In this document: positions 24,103-33,057 of the stretch, piece by piece
Layout: the number at the start of each line of letters is the position of its first letter
How positions within the stretch are numbered: the stretch's first letter is position 1
Source: Nocardioides seonyuensis
Lineage (GTDB): Bacteria; Actinomycetota; Actinomycetes; Propionibacteriales; Nocardioidaceae
DNA length: 64,000 nt
Reading direction: 5' to 3'
Assembly (NCBI RefSeq): GCF_004683965.1
Contig: NZ_CP038436.1
Span: forward strand, 310,001-374,000
The notes under the pieces: generated by a model
The model's input: only the letters and a program-made list of their open reading frames with translations
Database searches by the model: none
What the model was told of the DNA's origin: nothing
Translations under genes and position numbers: made by a program

Positions 24103-24717
24103 ATGAGCTCCACACCGCCTCCGGGGGACGGATACGGCCAGCCCGACTACGGCCAGCAGCCTCACGGCCAGCCCGACTACGGCCAGCAGCCGGCCCAGCC
24201 CTACGGTCAGGCCCCCTACGGCCAGTCGTCGTACGGCACGGCCGGCGACGGCCAGCAGGCCCTCATGACCGAGCCCCCGAAGTCCGTCCGGACAGCCGTC
24301 AACCTGATCTGGGCCCGCGTCGCGCTGACCGTGCTGACGATGGTGGTCACCTTCGTGATGCTCGACTCCATCATCGACGAGGCGCTGGAGAGCCAGCCGC
24401 CGACGGACGGCGTCAGCGCCGCCGACCTCGAGAGCTTCACCAGGGCGTTCGCGATCGGGACCATGGTGATCTCCCTGCTCGTCAGCGTCGGCCTGGCCAT
24501 CGTCCTGCTCATGTTCATCAAGAAGGGAGCCAACTGGGCACGCATCGTCTTCACGGTGCTGACGGCGCTGGGCCTCCTCTTCGGGCTGTTCAGTTTCACC
24601 CAGCCCCAGCCCGGGATCATCCCGATCCTCAACGGCGTCTACATGGCGCTCGGGGTGGCGACCCTGTGGTTCCTGTGGCAGAAGGACTCGAACGCCTGGT
24701 TCGCCAGGCGCGCCTGA
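24103..24717 (+). CDS. small membrane protein with Tyr-Gly-Gln-rich N-terminus
   Basis: The 204-residue protein has a disordered N-terminal region (about 1-50) of repeated QPDYGQQP/YGQ units. Four hydrophobic segments follow (about 63-83, 113-138, 145-164 and 170-190). This layout is common among actinobacterial membrane proteins of unknown function. The ATG has GGGGAAAAG a few bases upstream. It stands alone between two minus-strand operons and ends at a strong bidirectional terminator. No catalytic residues are recognisable. Confidence 0.8.
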   Translation: MSSTPPPGDGYGQPDYGQQPHGQPDYGQQPAQPYGQAPYGQSSYGTAGDGQQALMTEPPKSVRTAVNLIWARVALTVLTMVVTFVMLDSIIDEALESQPPTDGVSAADLESFTRAFAIGTMVISLLVSVGLAIVLLMFIKKGANWARIVFTVLTALGLLFGLFSFTQPQPGIIPILNGVYMALGVATLWFLWQKDSNAWFARRA

Positions 24718-24727
24718 CCCGACACGA

Positions 24728-24765
24728 GAAGGACGCCCGCCGCGATCTCGCGGCGGGCGTCCTTC
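24728..24765. terminator. bidirectional terminator, perfect 18-bp stem
   Basis: Two 18-base arms (24728-24745 and 24748-24765) are exact reverse complements with two bases between them; TTCTG follows on the plus side and CTCGTG on the minus side. It sits between the convergent ends of the membrane-protein gene (24717) and the rne gene (24790) and can serve both. Confidence 0.85.
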
Positions 24766-24789
24766 TTCTGTCTCGTCCAGGCAGCGCTC

Positions 24790-27700
24790 TCAGCGCTTGC
24801 GCGGCCCCTTCTTCTTGATCGGGACGTGCTCGACCGGCGCGGCGTCGTCACCGGCGACGCCGGGCTCGACCGTGGCCGTGCCCGGCTCGACCTGGCCAGT
24901 CGTCGGACTGCTTCCGGCGACCCCGACGGGCACCAGCTCCGGAGGGCCGGCCGGACGGCTGGCCGCCCGCCTGCGGGTCCGGGTCACCACGGCCGGCTTC
25001 GTGGGCTCGGGCTCGGGGGATGCGGGCGGCTCGACCTGCTCGACAGGCTCGGGCGCCGCGTCAGGCACGACAGGCTCGGACTGCTCGGGCGCCGCGTCAG
25101 GCACGACGGGCTCGGGAGCCGGCTCCGGCTGGCGGGTCGGCGTGGTCTCGTCGGTGGTGTCGCCCGACTCAGCCGCGTCGCTCACGGGCTTGTCCGGGCG
25201 AGCCATGGCCGCGACGTCCTTGGGAGAGGGCGGCGTCTGCGCGGCGGGCTCCGAGGAACCGCGACCACCACGCCCGGAGCCGCGGCCGGAGCGGTCTTTT
25301 CCCGACTCGTTGTCGCTGCTGCCGTTGTCGTCGCTGTCGCCCTTGCGTCCCTTGCGGCGATTGCTGCGCCGGCCCTCGTCGTCGGACTTCGAGGGCTCGA
25401 CGGGAGCGTCCTTGATGACCACACCGCGACCGTGGCAGTGCTCGCAGTTCTCGCTGAACGCCTCCAGGAGGCCGGTGCCGATCCGCTTGCGCGTCATCTG
25501 CACCAACCCCAGGGAGGTGACCTCGGCCACCTGGTGGCGCGTCCGGTCCCGTCCGAGGCACTCGACGAGGCGTCGTACGACGAGGTCGCGGTTGGACTCC
25601 AGGACCATGTCGATGAAGTCGATGACGATGATGCCGCCGATGTCGCGCAGGCGGAGCTGGCGCACGATCTCCTCGGCGGCCTCGAGGTTGTTCTTGGTGA
25701 CCGTCTCCTCGAGGTTGCCCCCGGAGCCGGTGAACTTGCCGGTGTTGACGTCGACGACGGTCATCGCCTCGGTGCGGTCGATGATCAGGGAACCGCCCGA
25801 CGGGAGCCACACCTTGCGGTCCAGGCCCTTGTGGATCTGCTCGTCGATGCGGTGGACGGCGAAGACGTCCTTCTCCTGCGGGCCGCGCTCGAACTTCTCC
25901 ATGCGCTCGGCCAGGTCCGGGGCCATGTACTCGACGTAGTCGTGGACGGTGGCCCACGCGTCGTCACCCTCGATGACCAGCTTGGCGAAGTCCTCGGTGA
26001 AGAGGTCCCGCACGACCTTGAGCGTCAGGTCCGGCTCGCCGTACAGCAGCTGCGGCGCGCTCCCCTTCGACTTCTTCTCGACGTCCTCCCAGCGGGCCTT
26101 GAGCCGCTCGACGTCGCGGGTCAGCTCCTCCTCGCTGGCGCCCTCGGCGGCAGTCCGGACGATGACCCCGGCCGTGTCGGGGACGATCTCCTTGAGGAGG
26201 TTCTTGAGCCGGTTGCGCTCGGTGTCGGGCAGCTTGCGCGAGATCCCGGACGTCGTCCCGTCCGGGACGTAGACGAGGAATCGACCGGCAAGGCTGATCT
26301 GGCTGGTCAGGCGCGCGCCCTTGTGCCCGACCGGGTCCTTGGTGACCTGGACGAGGACCGACTGACCGCTCTGGAGCACCGACTCGATCTTGCGCGCCTG
26401 GCCCTCCTTGTGCCCCAGCGCCGACCAGTTGACCTCACCGGCGTAGAGGACGGCGTTGCGCCCCTTGCCGATGTCGATGAAGGCCGCCTCCATGGAGGGG
26501 AGCACGTTCTGGACCCGGCCGAGGTAGATGTTGCCGATCAACGAGGTCTGCGACTCCCGGGCGACGTAGTGCTCCACGAGCACCTTGTCCTCGAGCACCG
26601 CGATCTGGGTGAGGTCCTGGCGCTGGCGGATGACCATCGTCCGGTCCACCGACTCGCGGCGGGCGAGGAACTCGGCCTCGCTGACGATCGGTGCGCGTCG
26701 GCGGCCCGCCTCGCGACCCTCGCGGCGACGCTGCTTCTTGGCCTCCAGGCGGGTCGAGCCGGAGACAGCGGTGATCTGGTCGTCACCAGTGCGCGACTTC
26801 CGGACGCGGGTCACGGTGTTGGGACCCTCGTCACCGCCACCCTCCTCGCCGGTGCGGCGACGACGGCGACGACGGCGCGACGAGGGCTCCCCCTCGCCGC
26901 CCTGGTCGTCGTCCTTGCCCTCGCCGCTGGGGCTCTCTGCAGTCGAGTCGTCGTCGACGTCAGCGGGCTGCTCGTCGTCGCCGTTGCCCTCCTGGTCGGC
27001 CGCGCCGTCGCCCGGCTTGCGGCGGCGGCGACCGCCACGACGCCGGCGGCGGCGCGTGGCAGCGCCCTCCTCGGCAGCGTCCTCGGCGGACTCCTCGTCG
27101 GTGACCTCGTCGGTGGCGGCCTGCGCGACCTCGGCTTCAGCCGCTCCCGCGACCTCGACGGGTGCGTCGTCCGCAGCGTCGTCAGCAGTGTCCTCGGCGT
27201 CCTCGACCGGCGGCACGGCCGCCGCCTTCTTGCGCGAGCGGCGAACCGGCGCCTTGGTGGCGTCGGGAGCCTGGAAGAGCACGGCACCCACGCCCGCCGA
27301 CGGTGTCTCCAGCGGCGCGTCCTCAGCACCTGCCTCGACCTCGAGGGGGACATCGGCCTCCGGCTTGGACGCTGCCCTCTTGCGCGGGGCGGTCGCCTTC
27401 TTCGTGGCCCGGCCGGACGCCGACTTCCTGGGCGTCGGCTCGGCTTCTGCCGACATCTCCGGCAGCGTGTCCTGAGCGGAGTCGGCCGCTGTGTCGGTGG
27501 CGGGAGCCGCCTTCTTGGCGGTGCGCTTGGCAGGAGCCTTGCGGGTCGTCTTCTTCACCACCGGCTTCTCCGGCGCAGTCGCCTGGGACTGCTCCTCAGG
27601 CGCAGCAGCGTCGGGCACCGCCTCCGGGGCCGGCGCGGGAGCCGCCGCCTTCTTGGCAGTGCGCTTGGCCGGCGCCTTGCGGGTGGTCTTCTTCACCACC

Positions 27701-27801
27701 GGCTTCGCCGGAGCGTCCGGCGCGGCAGGCGCCGCCTCGGTGGTGCCGCCTTCGCCGCTGGCGTTCTCGGTGCTGTTGCCGGGCTGGTCCTCGTCGAGCA
27801 T
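24790..27801 (-). CDS. rne: Rne/Rng-family endoribonuclease (RNase E/G) with long N-terminal extension
   Basis: This is the main endoribonuclease of mRNA decay and rRNA processing. The 1003-residue protein has a catalytic core beginning near residue 395. The core has an S1 domain around SLIGNIYLGRVQNVLPSMEA, the DNase I-like part with VDVNTGKFTG and IVIDFIDM carrying the metal-binding Asp residues, and the zinc-link CEHCHGRG. The first ~390 residues are low-complexity, Ala/Lys/Glu-rich, with a 21-residue basic block repeated exactly at about 33-53 and 79-99. The C-terminus is Arg/Gly- and then Pro/Glu-rich. The ATG has AGGAG six bases upstream; earlier in-frame starts lack this. Confidence 0.93.
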   Translation of the reverse strand: MLDEDQPGNSTENASGEGGTTEAAPAAPDAPAKPVVKKTTRKAPAKRTAKKAAAPAPAPEAVPDAAAPEEQSQATAPEKPVVKKTTRKAPAKRTAKKAAPATDTAADSAQDTLPEMSAEAEPTPRKSASGRATKKATAPRKRAASKPEADVPLEVEAGAEDAPLETPSAGVGAVLFQAPDATKAPVRRSRKKAAAVPPVEDAEDTADDAADDAPVEVAGAAEAEVAQAATDEVTDEESAEDAAEEGAATRRRRRRGGRRRRKPGDGAADQEGNGDDEQPADVDDDSTAESPSGEGKDDDQGGEGEPSSRRRRRRRRTGEEGGGDEGPNTVTRVRKSRTGDDQITAVSGSTRLEAKKQRRREGREAGRRRAPIVSEAEFLARRESVDRTMVIRQRQDLTQIAVLEDKVLVEHYVARESQTSLIGNIYLGRVQNVLPSMEAAFIDIGKGRNAVLYAGEVNWSALGHKEGQARKIESVLQSGQSVLVQVTKDPVGHKGARLTSQISLAGRFLVYVPDGTTSGISRKLPDTERNRLKNLLKEIVPDTAGVIVRTAAEGASEEELTRDVERLKARWEDVEKKSKGSAPQLLYGEPDLTLKVVRDLFTEDFAKLVIEGDDAWATVHDYVEYMAPDLAERMEKFERGPQEKDVFAVHRIDEQIHKGLDRKVWLPSGGSLIIDRTEAMTVVDVNTGKFTGSGGNLEETVTKNNLEAAEEIVRQLRLRDIGGIIVIDFIDMVLESNRDLVVRRLVECLGRDRTRHQVAEVTSLGLVQMTRKRIGTGLLEAFSENCEHCHGRGVVIKDAPVEPSKSDDEGRRSNRRKGRKGDSDDNGSSDNESGKDRSGRGSGRGGRGSSEPAAQTPPSPKDVAAMARPDKPVSDAAESGDTTDETTPTRQPEPAPEPVVPDAAPEQSEPVVPDAAPEPVEQVEPPASPEPEPTKPAVVTRTRRRAASRPAGPPELVPVGVAGSSPTTGQVEPGTATVEPGVAGDDAAPVEHVPIKKKGPRKR

Positions 27802-27814
27802 GTGACGCTCCTCA

Positions 27815-27835
27815 GGCATCCCCGAGGGAGATGCC
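27815..27835 (-). promoter_or_regulatory. hairpin next to the rne ribosome-binding site
   Basis: GGCATC (27815-27820) pairs with GATGCC (27830-27835); this stem ends three bases from the AGGAG that serves rne. RNase E genes elsewhere control their own mRNA through leader structures, so a regulatory role is conceivable but unproven. Nothing else can be named in the remaining 300 bases up to the upstream gene except its terminator-like hairpin. Confidence 0.35.
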
Positions 27836-28118
27836 GGTGTATGGCGCTCGCCCACCATCGGCGGCGAACACAAAGCTTGTCTGGCGGCGACTTCCTCCGC
27901 TGCTGCGCCGTCGGGCGCCGTGACGTCACCTGCCGCGGTCGCCGAGCCCCTGTGCGACGAGTCGCTGTCACCGTCTCGTCAGGGCCGCGTCGCGGTCCGG
28001 TGACGTTCCACCACCCGGGGTGCCGGCCCGTCGTGCGGACCGGCGAGAACGTCGTCGGCTCGGCGGGTCCCTGGACGTTCCCAAGGGCCGTCGAACGTGG
28101 CGAGTATCGCACATCGAC

Positions 28119-28144
28119 CCCCGCGCGTCGTCATGCGCGCGGGG
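28119..28144 (-). terminator. hairpin spanning the stop codon of the DUF2344 gene
   Basis: CCCCGCGCG (28119-28127) and CGCGCGGGG (28136-28144) form a 9-bp stem. The eight-base loop contains the TGA of the upstream gene. This could terminate or attenuate transcription into rne. No T-run follows. Confidence 0.45.
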
Positions 28145-28844
28145 CCAGCGGGTCGCCCACGACGCCGTCGTCCCCGATGGGACCCTGGGAGACCCGGGTC
28201 ATGAGCGGGGCGTCCCCCGCCTCGAAGCCGGTGAGCTGGGTGAGGCCGCGGAGCACGTCGTCGGGCCGGACCGAGGGGGTGCCGTGACGCAGGACCAGGT
28301 CGATCGTCGTACGCGCTTGGGAGTCCACGACCGCCAGGGAGGCGACGGCGGCACGGCTGTCGAACTCGCGCAGGCCCTTCTTGGTCATCCGTTCGACCAG
28401 CACCTCCGAGGCGCCCAGGAAGGCCGTGACCGCCTCGAGTGCCGCCGCCGGCTCCCCATCGACCTCCAGACGCCAGTGGCTGGCCTCGAGGAGGTCTGCC
28501 AACGACCCTCCCTGTGACTCGACCACCTCGAGCACGTCGAGGCCGGGAGGCAGGGCCTCGTCGAGGTCGGCGTGGACGTCGGCCGGCGAGACCACCTGGG
28601 CGAGCGCCAGCTCGAGGTACTCGGCCTCGCTGGCCGATCCGGTCGGGGCGGCCCCCGCGTAGGAGATCCTGGGGTGCGGGTTGAAGCCCGAGGAGTACGC
28701 CATCGGGATGCGCGCCCGGAAGACCGCTCGCTCGAAGGCACGGCTGAAGTCACGGTGACTGGTGAATCGCAGCCGCCCGCGCTTGGCGTACCTCACGCGG
28801 AGGCGCTGGACGGGCGGGGCCTGCTGCTCGGGCTGTTGGCGCAC
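28131..28844 (-). CDS. TIGR03936-family radical-SAM-associated protein (DUF2344)
   Basis: The 237-residue cytoplasmic protein has the family hallmarks VRYAKRGRLRFTSHRDFSRA near the N-terminus and RIPMAYSSGFNPHPRISY, then a tail with MTKKGLREFDSRAAV. In most actinobacteria it sits beside, or is fused to, the TIGR03960 B12-binding radical SAM protein upstream of rne. Here that partner is at 33349, 4.5 kb away. The pair may act in tRNA or protein modification; the reaction is not known. The GTG start gives the normal N-terminus; the frame stays open far upstream only as shadow of the plus-strand cassette. Confidence 0.88.
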   Translation of the reverse strand: MRQQPEQQAPPVQRLRVRYAKRGRLRFTSHRDFSRAFERAVFRARIPMAYSSGFNPHPRISYAGAAPTGSASEAEYLELALAQVVSPADVHADLDEALPPGLDVLEVVESQGGSLADLLEASHWRLEVDGEPAAALEAVTAFLGASEVLVERMTKKGLREFDSRAAVASLAVVDSQARTTIDLVLRHGTPSVRPDDVLRGLTQLTGFEAGDAPLMTRVSQGPIGDDGVVGDPLAPRA

Positions 28845-28904
28845 GAGCGCCAAGGCTAGACCTCGTGTGCGAGGAGTGCCTGTCCGCGGTTTAGGGTCGC
28901 GGCC

Positions 28905-30260
28905 ATGGAAGAAGCAGCGACCACCCGTTCGACGCGTCGCTGGTGGCACCGCCGAGGTGATCTCCTGGCCGTGCTCGCGTTGGTGCTGGCCTCGTTCGTC
29001 TTCACCACCGAGCAGGTGGCCGAGCACGAGATGATGTCGCCCATCGACGAGTACCAGTACGTCGGCTACTACGCCGTGGTCGCCGACCAGGGAATCGTGC
29101 GGCAGGGCGAGGAGATGCCCCTCTTCGCGCGTCGCTACATGGTCTGCAACGGCGTCCGAGCCATCCCGGAGATGGGGGTCAACAAGGACGCGTGCCGCGC
29201 CCCCAACAGCGTGGGCTACCCGATCGCCGGCGGCACCACCGCCGACCTCTACACCCCGCTCTACTTCCTCACCACGCGCGCGCTCGCCCAGCCGCTGATC
29301 TGGGCAGGGGTCGACTTCGTCGACGCCGGACGCGCGGTCGGCGGCTTCTGGCTCAGCCTCGGAGCGGTGTTCCTCTACCTCGCGATGCGTCGGGCCCGGG
29401 TGCCGCTTCCGGTCGCCCTGGGGCTGGGCCTGGTGCTGGTGGGGTCGCTCCCGGCCTACTGGGCGACGACGTACATCTCCACAGACGCGCCAGCCCTCGC
29501 CTCGGGGGCGATCGCCGCATGGCTGACCGTGCGGGCCCTCGACGGCGTCCGCTGGTCCCTGGTGGTGCTTCCCGCGGCCGCTGCCCTCGCCACGCTGTTC
29601 AAGCTCCAGAACCTCATCGGCTTCGTGGTGGCCGCCGTGGTGCTGCTGCTGGCCGCCGCGCTCGCGGCACACCGGGATCGCCGGGGCGCCGGCTCCCGGG
29701 TTGCTGCCTTCGTCCGCGACCGGCGCACCCTGTCGGCCCTCACCATCGTGTTCGGCTCGATGGCGGCCCAGGCCGTGTGGCTCGCGATCCGGTCGTCGAT
29801 CGCGCTCGGACCCCAGCCCCAGTTCGGCTTCGCCGTCCCCCTCGAGCGCAAGCACCTGGTCATCGAGCTGGGCAACTTCCTCCCGGTGATCGGCCAGGGA
29901 GCGCTGTCCCCCCACGCGACGGGGCCGGCCAGCCTGCCGGTCTTCGCCATAGCGACGCTGCTCGCGATCGGAGGCGCGGCCGGCCTGGCCATGTCGAAGG
30001 GAGTCATCGCCCAGCACCGCTTCGTGGGCCTGGCCACCGTGGTGGTCGCGATCGTGGCAGCACCTGCCCTGGCCATCGCAGTCGGCGTCGTGGAGGAGAA
30101 CTACGTGCCCCTGCCGAGTCGCTACGGCCACTCGCTCCTCCCCTGGGCCATCCTCTCCGCCGCCCTGCTCGTCGACACCCGCCACCGTTGGGCCAGGTAC
30201 GCACTGCTGGCCCTGGGCGTCCTCACGTGGGGGCTCGCGCTCATGATGGGCGAGGCCTGA
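28905..30260 (+). CDS. polytopic membrane protein, probable GT-C-type glycosyltransferase
   Basis: The 451-residue protein has an N-terminal helix (about 20-36), an acidic outside loop with DEYQY at 48-52 and a cysteine-containing loop (CNGVRAIPEMG). About nine further hydrophobic segments follow. This is the layout of GT-C enzymes, which use polyprenyl-phosphate sugars and carry a catalytic Asp/Glu in the first outer loop. No specific family can be named. It is the first gene of a plus-strand cassette with two GT2 enzymes and a DUF2304 protein, and the next start overlaps its stop (TGATG). Substrate unknown. Confidence 0.75.
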   Translation: MEEAATTRSTRRWWHRRGDLLAVLALVLASFVFTTEQVAEHEMMSPIDEYQYVGYYAVVADQGIVRQGEEMPLFARRYMVCNGVRAIPEMGVNKDACRAPNSVGYPIAGGTTADLYTPLYFLTTRALAQPLIWAGVDFVDAGRAVGGFWLSLGAVFLYLAMRRARVPLPVALGLGLVLVGSLPAYWATTYISTDAPALASGAIAAWLTVRALDGVRWSLVVLPAAAALATLFKLQNLIGFVVAAVVLLLAAALAAHRDRRGAGSRVAAFVRDRRTLSALTIVFGSMAAQAVWLAIRSSIALGPQPQFGFAVPLERKHLVIELGNFLPVIGQGALSPHATGPASLPVFAIATLLAIGGAAGLAMSKGVIAQHRFVGLATVVVAIVAAPALAIAVGVVEENYVPLPSRYGHSLLPWAILSAALLVDTRHRWARYALLALGVLTWGLALMMGEA

Positions 30261-31078
30261 TGGAGCCGGTGGGACCGGCGTCCGTTGGTAGCATCCCCGC
30301 CGTGCCGGCAGCCATCCCCAAGCCTCGCGTCCTGGTGATCGTGCCGGCGTGGAACGAGCAGGACTGCATCGCCGACACTGTGCGCGAGATCCGCGAGCGA
30401 GTGACTGACGCCGACCTGCTCGTCGTCGACGACGGCTCCGGCGACCTGACCACCTCGCGGGCACGTGCAGCCGGCGCCGCAGTCCTGCGGCTGCCCTTCA
30501 ACCTCGGGGTCGGAGGCGCCATGCGCGCCGGCTACCGCTGGGCCTACGCCCAGGGCTACGACGTCGCGGTGCAGATCGACGCCGACGGCCAGCACGACCC
30601 GTCCTTCCTGAAGCCGCTCGTCGATGCGCTCGAGGACCACGACATCGTCATCGGAGCCCGCTTCGCCTCCTCCGACGACCCCTACCGGGTGCGCGGTCCG
30701 CGCCGCTGGGCCATGTTCCTCCTGGCCGCCGTGCTCAGCAGGCTGGCAGGCACCAGGCTCACCGACGTCACCTCCGGCTTCCGTGCCTGCAACCGGCGCG
30801 CGATGCTGGTCTTCTCACGCCACTACCCGGCGGAGTACCTCGGCGACACCGTCGAGTCCCTCGTGATCGCGCTCCGCATGAAGTGCAGCATCACCCAGGT
30901 GCCGGTGACCATGCGCCCGCGCGCCGGCGGTCGTCCCAGCGCCTCCCCGTTCAAGGCCGCGATCTTCTTGGGCAGGGCGGTGGTCGCCCTGTGCCTCGCC
31001 CTCGTCCGCAGGTGGCCGGCGACGTTCGACGAAGGCTTCCACGAGAAGATCCCCGACAGCGTGAGCGAGCCGTCATGA
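30260..31078 (+). CDS. glycosyltransferase family 2 (polyprenyl-phosphate sugar synthase-like)
   Basis: The 272-residue GT2 enzyme has VLVIVPAWNEQDCIADTV, VVDDGSGD, and LPFNLGVGGAMRAGYRWA. It also has QIDADGQHDP, with the Asp-Ala-Asp that binds metal, and DVTSGFRACNRRAM. This is the dolichol-phosphate-mannose-synthase-like type that makes lipid-linked sugars on the inner face of the membrane. The start overlaps the previous stop as TGATG with GAGG five bases upstream; a GTG 14 codons later is an alternative start. It is coupled to the DUF2304 gene by ATGA, a common partnership. Confidence 0.9.
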   Translation: MEPVGPASVGSIPAVPAAIPKPRVLVIVPAWNEQDCIADTVREIRERVTDADLLVVDDGSGDLTTSRARAAGAAVLRLPFNLGVGGAMRAGYRWAYAQGYDVAVQIDADGQHDPSFLKPLVDALEDHDIVIGARFASSDDPYRVRGPRRWAMFLLAAVLSRLAGTRLTDVTSGFRACNRRAMLVFSRHYPAEYLGDTVESLVIALRMKCSITQVPVTMRPRAGGRPSASPFKAAIFLGRAVVALCLALVRRWPATFDEGFHEKIPDSVSEPS

Positions 31079-31455
31079 CCAACGCCACCGTGCTGGGTGC
31101 AGTCGCCTCCCTCATCATCATCGTCACCCTCTTCGAGATGCTCAGGCGCCACCGGCTCCGGGAGAAGTACGCACTCATCTGGTTCCTCATCGCTGTCGGA
31201 GCCCTGGTGACCTCCCTCGCTCCGGGCGCCGTTGCCGCCCTGGCCGACGCGCTGGGCGTGGTGCTCCCGGTCAACCTCCTGTTCTTCCTCGGGTCCCTGG
31301 TGCTGCTGGCGATGTCGCTCCAGCACAGCTACGAGCTGGGTCGGCTGGAGGAACGCACCAGGACGCTCGCCGAGGAGGTGGCCCTGCTCAGGCTGCAGTC
31401 CGACACCGACCACCCCGGCAACGGCGACCGAGACGACGAGGTCGACCAGCCGTGA
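31075..31455 (+). CDS. DUF2304 membrane protein
   Basis: The 126-residue protein has three hydrophobic segments (about 5-22, 33-53 and 65-82) around REKYALIWFL, the hallmark of DUF2304. A charged coiled-coil-like tail follows with LGRLEERTRTLAEEVALLRL. DUF2304 proteins are usually encoded next to DPM-like GT2 enzymes and are thought to help make or move lipid-linked sugars. Here the gene is overlapped on both sides (ATGA before, GTGA after), giving tight coupling. Confidence 0.88.
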   Translation: MTNATVLGAVASLIIIVTLFEMLRRHRLREKYALIWFLIAVGALVTSLAPGAVAALADALGVVLPVNLLFFLGSLVLLAMSLQHSYELGRLEERTRTLAEEVALLRLQSDTDHPGNGDRDDEVDQP

Positions 31456-32339
31456 CGCTGGTGCACGTCGTGCTCCCCTACTGGGGAGATCCGGCGTTGC
31501 TGGACCGCGCGGTGGACAGCGTGCTTGCACAGAGCGACCTTGGCTGGCGCCTGACGATCGTCGACGACCACTATCCCGACACGCGCGCTGAGATGACGTA
31601 CTCCGCGCACCCCGACAGCCGGATCAGCTACCTGCGCAACCCCGAGAACCTCGGGGTGAGCGGCAACTTCGAGCGCTGTCGGACGCTGGCCGACGGCGAC
31701 CTGGTGGTCTTCCTCGGGTCCGATGACCTCCTTCTCCCGGACTACGTCGCCGAGCTGCGCCGGGCGAGGGCCGAGCATCCGGACGCCACCATCATCCAGC
31801 CCGGGGTGCGCGTCATCGACGGTGAGGACCGCCCCAGCTCGGGGCTGGCCGAGCGCGTCAAGGCATGGCTGACACCGTCAGGACCCAGGCCGGTGGTCCT
31901 CTCGGGCGAGGAGCTCGCAGCGAGCCTGCTCCGCGGAAACTGGCTGTACTGGCCGTCGTTGGCCTTCGATGGAGCAGCCGTGGCGCGTCACTCGTTCCGG
32001 CCCGACCTCCCCATCATCTTGGACCTCGCCTTCATCCTCGACATGGTCCTCGACGGCGCCCAGCTGGTCCTCCGCGAGGAGGTGACCTTCTGCTACCGGC
32101 GCCACGACGACAGCGCGTCCTCGATCAGCTCGCTCCAGGGCAGCCGCTTCGCGGACGAGCGGCGCTTCTACCGGGAGATCGCCGGCCGGCTGGAGTCCCG
32201 GGGGTGGCGACGCGCCGGCTCGGTCGCCCGTCGCAGGTGGGTGTCCCGGATGCACGCGCTGTCACTGCTTCCGTCCGCAGCGTTGCAGCGGTCGGGGCGC
32301 GGCGTGGTCATCGTGCTACGCCACGTCCTCTCGCGTTGA
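31452..32339 (+). CDS. glycosyltransferase family 2
   Basis: The 295-residue protein starts VHVVLPYWGDPALLDRAVDS and has LTIVDDHYPD, PENLGVSGNFERC and VFLGSDDLLLPDYV, the GT-A nucleotide-sugar and metal-binding segments. A C-terminal part has a Trp-rich acceptor region (GNWLYWPSLAF) and no membrane helix. The start is GTG within the DUF2304 stop (GTGA). It ends the plus-strand cassette and probably adds a sugar to a surface glycan. Acceptor unknown. Confidence 0.88.
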   Translation: MTLVHVVLPYWGDPALLDRAVDSVLAQSDLGWRLTIVDDHYPDTRAEMTYSAHPDSRISYLRNPENLGVSGNFERCRTLADGDLVVFLGSDDLLLPDYVAELRRARAEHPDATIIQPGVRVIDGEDRPSSGLAERVKAWLTPSGPRPVVLSGEELAASLLRGNWLYWPSLAFDGAAVARHSFRPDLPIILDLAFILDMVLDGAQLVLREEVTFCYRRHDDSASSISSLQGSRFADERRFYREIAGRLESRGWRRAGSVARRRWVSRMHALSLLPSAALQRSGRGVVIVLRHVLSR

Positions 32340-32340
32340 C

Positions 32341-32376
32341 GCCGGCCTCGAGGAAGGGCCCGTGAGTCAGGCCGGC
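32341..32376. terminator. bidirectional stem-loop between convergent genes
   Basis: GCCGGCCT (32341-32348) and AGGCCGGC (32369-32376) are exact complements. They overlap the end of the methyltransferase gene and follow the GT2 stop directly. It probably ends both transcripts. Confidence 0.6.
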
Positions 32377-32999
32377 TTGCGTGCGACCAGGCAGAACTCG
32401 TTGTAGGGGAAGAACCGGCCCGCGAACCGCGGGAAGGGGAAGCTGTAGTTCTTCTCGATGACCAGGCCGACCCGTGTGGCAAGGTCTGCCAGCTGAGTGC
32501 CGTCGGTGAAGTGCACGTGCGTGCTGTCGGTCGTGTAGCCCTTCTCCTGGGGGCAGATCATCATGACCGTGCCGCCGGGTCGCAGATAGGGCAGGTACGC
32601 CGAGACGAGCTCCTCCCAGTGCTCCGGCATGACGTGCTCGATCACGTGCGCCAGGAGCATGCCGTCGAACGACTCCGGCACCGCGACCTCCGGCGTCGAC
32701 TGCCACTCCTCGGACGTGTAGGCAACCAGACCACGGGCCCGGCACTCCGCGATCGACTCGGCGTTGTGGTCGACCCCGACCGAGTCAGCGCTCAGGTTGA
32801 GCAGGTTGCGGCCGATGCCGCACCCGACGTCGAGGGTCCGTCCGAGACCTTGGCGGCGAAGGTTCCAACGGTAGGGCCGCTGGACGTCGAGCACCTGCTT
32901 CCACCGAGCCCCGCTCAGGTTGCGCAGGCGGTCTGCATAGGCCTCTGACTGGGTGTCCTGGGCGCTGGTGCGGGGCGGTTCGGGTGAGGAGCCGTTCAT
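32367..32999 (-). CDS. class I SAM-dependent methyltransferase
   Basis: The 210-residue protein has RTLDVGCGIGRNLLNL (SAM-binding motif I), GVDHN as the motif II acidic residue, and SFDGMLLAHVIEHV with LRPGGTVMMICPQ, as in class I methyltransferases. Its place beside glycosyltransferases suggests it methylates a sugar or lipid intermediate; this is inference. The start MNGSSPEPP was preferred over one 16 codons upstream. The upstream 349 bases contain the palindromic repeat element, so its promoter probably lies in or next to those repeats. Confidence 0.85.
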   Translation of the reverse strand: MNGSSPEPPRTSAQDTQSEAYADRLRNLSGARWKQVLDVQRPYRWNLRRQGLGRTLDVGCGIGRNLLNLSADSVGVDHNAESIAECRARGLVAYTSEEWQSTPEVAVPESFDGMLLAHVIEHVMPEHWEELVSAYLPYLRPGGTVMMICPQEKGYTTDSTHVHFTDGTQLADLATRVGLVIEKNYSFPFPRFAGRFFPYNEFCLVARKPA

Positions 33000-33057
33000 G
33001 CGCGGCACCCTATCGGGCGACCTCCGCCCGACACCGGCCGGCAGCACCTCGTACCTG

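Noticed and set aside
24826..28287. Very long plus-strand open frame opposite rne
   Set aside because: It is the mirror of a high-GC coding strand. It is Leu/Arg/Gly-rich without domains, while the opposite strand encodes the full RNase E/G motifs.
28131..30464. Longer DUF2344 protein of about 777 residues
   Set aside because: The upstream part is shadow of the plus-strand membrane-protein gene; the family N-terminus starts near 28844.
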